Shown: positions 5,846 through 8,079 of the stretch, piece after piece
Layout: each line of letters opens with the position of its first letter
Numbering within the stretch: the first letter of the stretch is position 1
Assembly (NCBI GenBank): GCA_964396535.1
Contig: CAYNFT010000088.1
Span: 1 to 8,079 of the forward strand
Direction of reading: 5' to 3'
Source: CAYNFT01 sp964396535
GTDB lineage: Bacteria > Chloroflexota > Dehalococcoidia > Dehalococcoidales > UBA2162
DNA: 8,079 bases
Position numbers and translations under genes: made by a program
Notes under the pieces: generated by a model
Told to the model about the DNA's origin: nothing
Seen by the model: the letters and a program-made list of their open reading frames with translations, nothing else
The model's database searches: none

Positions 5846-7633
5846 TTAGTGTCCCATGGATTCCTTCACTTTTTGGTCTATCCAGAATCTTGCATATTTT
5901 TGACCGGTGTCTATTACTCCCTGCATAGGGCAGACTCTACCTTTGATCCAAGGATGTTCGATTAAATAGCGCTGTGTAGTGGGAAGTACTATTTGCCATT
6001 GCTGAGAAGCGCAATAGAGATCTGCTTCCTGTACCAGTTTCATCAAGGCCAGTTCGTCTGTTTCTGTTTCCATTTGCGCATAAAGCTCGTTAATGTGTTC
6101 ATCATTGTTATTGTGCGCCGGTGAATGAGTGTGGTGAGAAGTATAGTAGCGAATAATAGCCGGAGCGGGAATATTTGAGTGCGCTCCGCGTAGTGAATAA
6201 CTCATATGCGTTGCATGTCCGCCAGTGACGTAAGACAGCCAGGAACCAGACTCCATCAGTTTTATCTCTGCTTCAACTCCGATATCTGCCAGATATCCTT
6301 GAATTACCTGCATGAGGTCGGTGTCCTGAGACGTGCTTACTACTATTTCTGTCTTAAAACCATCGGGATATCCGGCTTCCGCAAGTAATTCCTCAGCTTT
6401 TTCAGGATTGTATGTATAACTGTCCTTGAGTTCCTGCGGCCAATCAGAGTACGGAGTTTTCCACCCTGGATGGCCTACAGGTCCAGATGGTTCTGCTGTG
6501 CTATATCCACCATAATAGGTTGCGGCAATAGTTTCAATGTCCACAGCCATTTGCATGGCACGCCTGACATTGATATCAGCGAAATATTCATCATCAGCCC
6601 GCATCCATATCGCTACTGCCTGAGGGAAATCTGGAGTTATTACTATATCTGGATTCGATTCTTTAAGTAATTCGAGGTCTTCCCAACCAATACTTCCGAG
6701 CCTGTCAATTTTTCCAGTACGAAAACCCGCTAGCGCAGTTGAAGCATCTGTAATAATCAACATCTTGGATCGGTCTATATATGGGAGCTGGTTCTCTGGA
6801 TACCGTTCATCATAACCCCAGTAGTTGGGATTCCTGACATGCGTTATAGAACTCCCAACCACATAACTTTCCATGATGAAAGGGCCTGTACCTATAATAT
6901 GTTCGGGGTCATTAACATCCCCCCATAATTCCACTGCTTCACGGGGCACTATGTTGTTAGTCTGCAAGTCATAGGTAATATCCCTCAACTGGTCCCATGA
7001 AGGTGATGTGAACTTGAATTCGAGAGTGTATTTGTCGGTAGCGGTAACAGAATCTATAACAAACAATCCCGTTTTTGCATGTGGAACTTCCTCTGTATAC
7101 CCATAGCCCAGACCCAGCAAACGCTGGTAGCTGAACTCCACATCGTAGGCTGTTAGCTCTCTGCCGTTTACCGGAGGTATGTCATGCCAATGCACGCCCT
7201 TACGGATGTGGAAGGTGATATTCTTCATGTCAGAAGTTTCCCAGCTTTCAGCTAGCATGCCTGTATGGTATTTTATAGGCCAGAACCTTCCTCTCCAGTC
7301 AACATCATCTACTTTTGGAGTGGGATATTCCATATAGTTACCCATTCCCAGGTTTTCATAGTGCATGTTGGAAGCTCCCGGACCAAATGTGAAGTACGGG
7401 TCAAAGGCCACCGGGTCGGAAGCCAGACGAGTAGTAAATGTACCGCCGTATTGAGGTCCTGTCTGAACTACTATCTCTTCCTCTTGTTCTTCCTCCACCT
7501 CTTCTTCCTTTATTACTACTTCCTCCTTCCCCACCTCCACTTCTTCCCCTTCTTCTTCTGCCGGCCCGCAAGATGCCATCACCAGCGATAATACCATCAA
7601 GCAGCTCACTACCACCCAGACAATCTTCTTCAT
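5846..7633 (-). CDS. ABC transporter substrate-binding lipoprotein, family 5 (peptide/nickel/opine type)
   Basis: This is a 595-residue extracytoplasmic solute-binding protein that would deliver a ligand to an ABC importer. Residues 1-21 are a lipoprotein signal (KK, hydrophobic core, MAS) and C22 is the lipidated cysteine. Residues 25-57 are an acidic linker, with 17 Glu in residues 26-53. The mature domain starts at YGGT (62-65). Family 5 marks are LTAYDVEFSYQRLL (160-173), GTGPF (248-252), RNPNYWG (267-273), NVRRAMQMAVD (355-365) and YNPEKAEELLAEAGYPDG (408-425). A histidine-rich stretch (8 His in 473-513) is unusual and could touch the ligand or a metal. No permease or ATPase gene is in view. 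The start follows AGGAGGTGA. The ligand cannot be read from sequence, since the family carries peptides, nickel complexes, sugars and other organics. Co-direction with the redox genes suggests it imports their substrate. Confidence 0.95.
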   Translation of the reverse strand: MKKIVWVVVSCLMVLSLVMASCGPAEEEGEEVEVGKEEVVIKEEEVEEEQEEEIVVQTGPQYGGTFTTRLASDPVAFDPYFTFGPGASNMHYENLGMGNYMEYPTPKVDDVDWRGRFWPIKYHTGMLAESWETSDMKNITFHIRKGVHWHDIPPVNGRELTAYDVEFSYQRLLGLGYGYTEEVPHAKTGLFVIDSVTATDKYTLEFKFTSPSWDQLRDITYDLQTNNIVPREAVELWGDVNDPEHIIGTGPFIMESYVVGSSITHVRNPNYWGYDERYPENQLPYIDRSKMLIITDASTALAGFRTGKIDRLGSIGWEDLELLKESNPDIVITPDFPQAVAIWMRADDEYFADINVRRAMQMAVDIETIAATYYGGYSTAEPSGPVGHPGWKTPYSDWPQELKDSYTYNPEKAEELLAEAGYPDGFKTEIVVSTSQDTDLMQVIQGYLADIGVEAEIKLMESGSWLSYVTGGHATHMSYSLRGAHSNIPAPAIIRYYTSHHTHSPAHNNNDEHINELYAQMETETDELALMKLVQEADLYCASQQWQIVLPTTQRYLIEHPWIKGRVCPMQGVIDTGQKYARFWIDQKVKESMGH

Positions 7634-7640
7634 TCTCGTT

Positions 7641-7649
7641 TCACCTCCT
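7641..7649 (-). promoter_or_regulatory. Near-perfect ribosome binding site of the solute-binding protein
   Basis: AGGAGGTGA is fully complementary to the 16S 3' end, with 10 nt from GGAGG to the ATG at 7633. It is the strongest ribosome site in the window and fits high-level production of the lipoprotein. Confidence 0.8.
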
Positions 7650-7775
7650 CTCTTAATCTAAGAAACCTATAATAATCAATCTCTCCTAAACTACCTCATC
7701 TATTCAACTGTTGTCCTTTGCCGTTTCAGTTGCTTTACTCTAATAACCGCCTCCTTGGCCGACCCTGCCGCTAAG

Positions 7776-7877
7776 GCCGATTACCCCCAGGGCTCCGGAC
7801 ACGGCGGGGTATGGCTGTTATTTAAACTGAGATGAGCTGCTTACCCTCAGCACCCTGGTTTCCCCCGGTGGGGCCAG
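7776..7877 (-). ncRNA. Candidate structured leader RNA (unassigned)
   Basis: Hand folding of the minus strand gives three elements. First, a hairpin at 7855-7877: CTGG/CCAG outside, CCCC/GGGG inside, a 3-nt loop and a GAAA bulge. Second, two mutually exclusive helices, 7827-7831 with 7846-7850 or 7836-7839 with 7848-7851. Third, an H-type pseudoknot in which 7806-7811 (TACCCC) pairs with 7782-7787, and 7802-7805 (GCCG) pairs with 7776-7779. Competing helices and a pseudoknot upstream of a transporter gene are what a riboswitch or other cis-acting RNA would show. I checked from memory for FMN, TPP, cobalamin, SAM, c-di-GMP, glycine and T-box signatures and found no match. GC-rich DNA makes chance helices likely, so this is tentative. 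Confidence 0.3.
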
Positions 7878-7943
7878 CACTCTTTACTTCGCTCTGTTTT
7901 TAATTAACCCCTTTTCTGCTGTTTTCCCCACGATATTTCTGAG

Positions 7944-7957
7944 GCTTGCCGGCAAGC
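7944..7957. promoter_or_regulatory. Perfect 14-bp palindrome, possible operator
   Basis: GCTTGCCGGCAAGC is a perfect inverted repeat with no spacer, lying 16 bp past the upstream terminator on the minus strand and about 310 bp before the transporter gene start. It could be a dimeric repressor site near the start of the leader, or a small hairpin. No regulator gene is in view. Confidence 0.3.
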
Positions 7958-7972
7958 TGTCTCTATTAAACT

Positions 7973-8019
7973 AAAAAGGGCACCAGCAACCGCTATATCA
8001 CTTAGCGATTCTGATGCCC
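7973..8019 (-). terminator. Intrinsic terminator of the upstream transcript
   Basis: On the minus strand GGGCATCAG (8019-8011) pairs with CTGGTGCCC, and AATCGCTA pairs with TAGCGGTT, with one bulged G. This makes about 17 bp around a 7-nt loop, followed at once by TTTTT (7977-7973). Stem plus U-run is the classic form. It points toward the transporter gene, so it ends whatever is transcribed from beyond 8079 and insulates the operon. It could instead be the switch of a leader RNA whose sensor lies beyond the window. Confidence 0.8.
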
Positions 8020-8049
8020 TCATGTGCATCATACCATCTCTCCAGCTTT

Positions 8050-8079
8050 TCACTTTTCTACACGCAGGACAAAAAACTC
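8050..8079 (-). CDS. Possible last codons of an upstream gene
   Basis: One minus-strand frame at the window edge reads EFFVLRVEK and stops at TGA (8052-8050), 30 nt before the terminator stem, which is normal spacing for a gene end. Nine codons are too few for recognition. A second frame stays open for 57 codons to a TAA at 7906-7904, but it runs through the terminator, so the short frame is preferred. Confidence 0.25.
   Translation of the reverse strand, partial: EFFVLRVEK

Larger units (their letters stand above)
7650..7972 (-). other. Long gene-free leader upstream of the transporter gene
   Basis: These 323 bases between the upstream terminator and the ribosome site hold no convincing gene. 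Composition is uneven: AT-rich ends flank GC-rich blocks around 7745-7815 and 7850-7880. It contains the palindrome at 7944-7957 and several possible helices (7776-7877). No promoter with both boxes at good spacing could be found, so the transcription start, and how much of this is transcribed, is unknown. Confidence 0.55.

Noticed and set aside
7265..7656. Plus-strand frames with Leu/Pro/Phe-rich products resembling membrane segments
   Set aside because: The hydrophobic runs are the complement of the Glu-rich linker and signal-peptide codons of the solute-binding protein, so the apparent membrane protein is an artefact.
7776..7811. Known riboswitch or RNase P/SRP RNA reading of the GC-rich leader (GGGCTCCGGAC looks a little like the RNase P core)
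   Set aside because: Only a short resemblance exists. The conserved flanking core bases of RNase P, SRP RNA and the riboswitch classes recalled are absent, so it is left unassigned.
7904..8077. 57-codon minus-strand frame open from the window edge (with a CPAC motif)
   Set aside because: It reads straight through the strong hairpin and U-run at 8019-7973, which is best explained as non-coding. The product could not be recognised, and an open frame of this length can occur by chance. A gene fragment is not excluded.

Overview
All supported genes in this window read on the minus strand, so transcription runs from high to low coordinates. The best guess at the source is an uncultured anaerobic bacterium, most likely a Dehalococcoidia-type Chloroflexota. 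The main hint is the solute-binding lipoprotein, whose short signal peptide, Cys-Gly-Pro-Ala start and long Glu/Val-rich linker are a style I associate with that group. This is inference: there is no rRNA or other marker here, and an anaerobic Desulfobacterota is an alternative. Soluble flavoprotein/iron-sulfur pairs also suggest anaerobic redox metabolism.

Layout in transcription order. (1) 8079-8020 may hold the last codons of an upstream gene, followed by a strong intrinsic terminator (8019-7973). (2) 7972-7634 is a gene-free leader of about 340 nt. It contains a 14-bp perfect palindrome and a GC-rich segment rich in possible RNA helices, and ends in a near-perfect ribosome binding site. 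(3) 7633-5846 encodes a family 5 (peptide/nickel/opine type) ABC-transporter substrate-binding lipoprotein. (4) A 40-nt hairpin follows its stop codon. (5) 5764-3791 and 3763-3410 encode an AprA/fumarate-reductase-like flavoprotein and a small AprB-like ferredoxin. (6) After a second 40-nt hairpin, the pair is repeated at 3276-1318 and 1291-923. (7) A 223-bp spacer leads to a third, more divergent flavoprotein (699-1) that runs off the window.

How the parts may work together (inference): the lipoprotein captures an organic solute outside the cell, and permease/ATPase genes not seen here would import it. The flavoproteins have no export signal, so they should act in the cytoplasm, with the ferredoxin-like subunits passing electrons to or from the FAD. 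Flavoprotein and ferredoxin are 26-27 bp apart in both copies and were duplicated together with their spacer, which argues for an obligate two-subunit enzyme. The overall fold resembles adenylylsulfate reductase (AprAB). However, several family hallmarks are altered: the ATGG loop, the acidic residue of the C-terminal FAD motif, and one cysteine of the second Fe-S motif. I therefore do not assign APS reductase, fumarate reductase or succinate dehydrogenase activity. The substrate is unknown.
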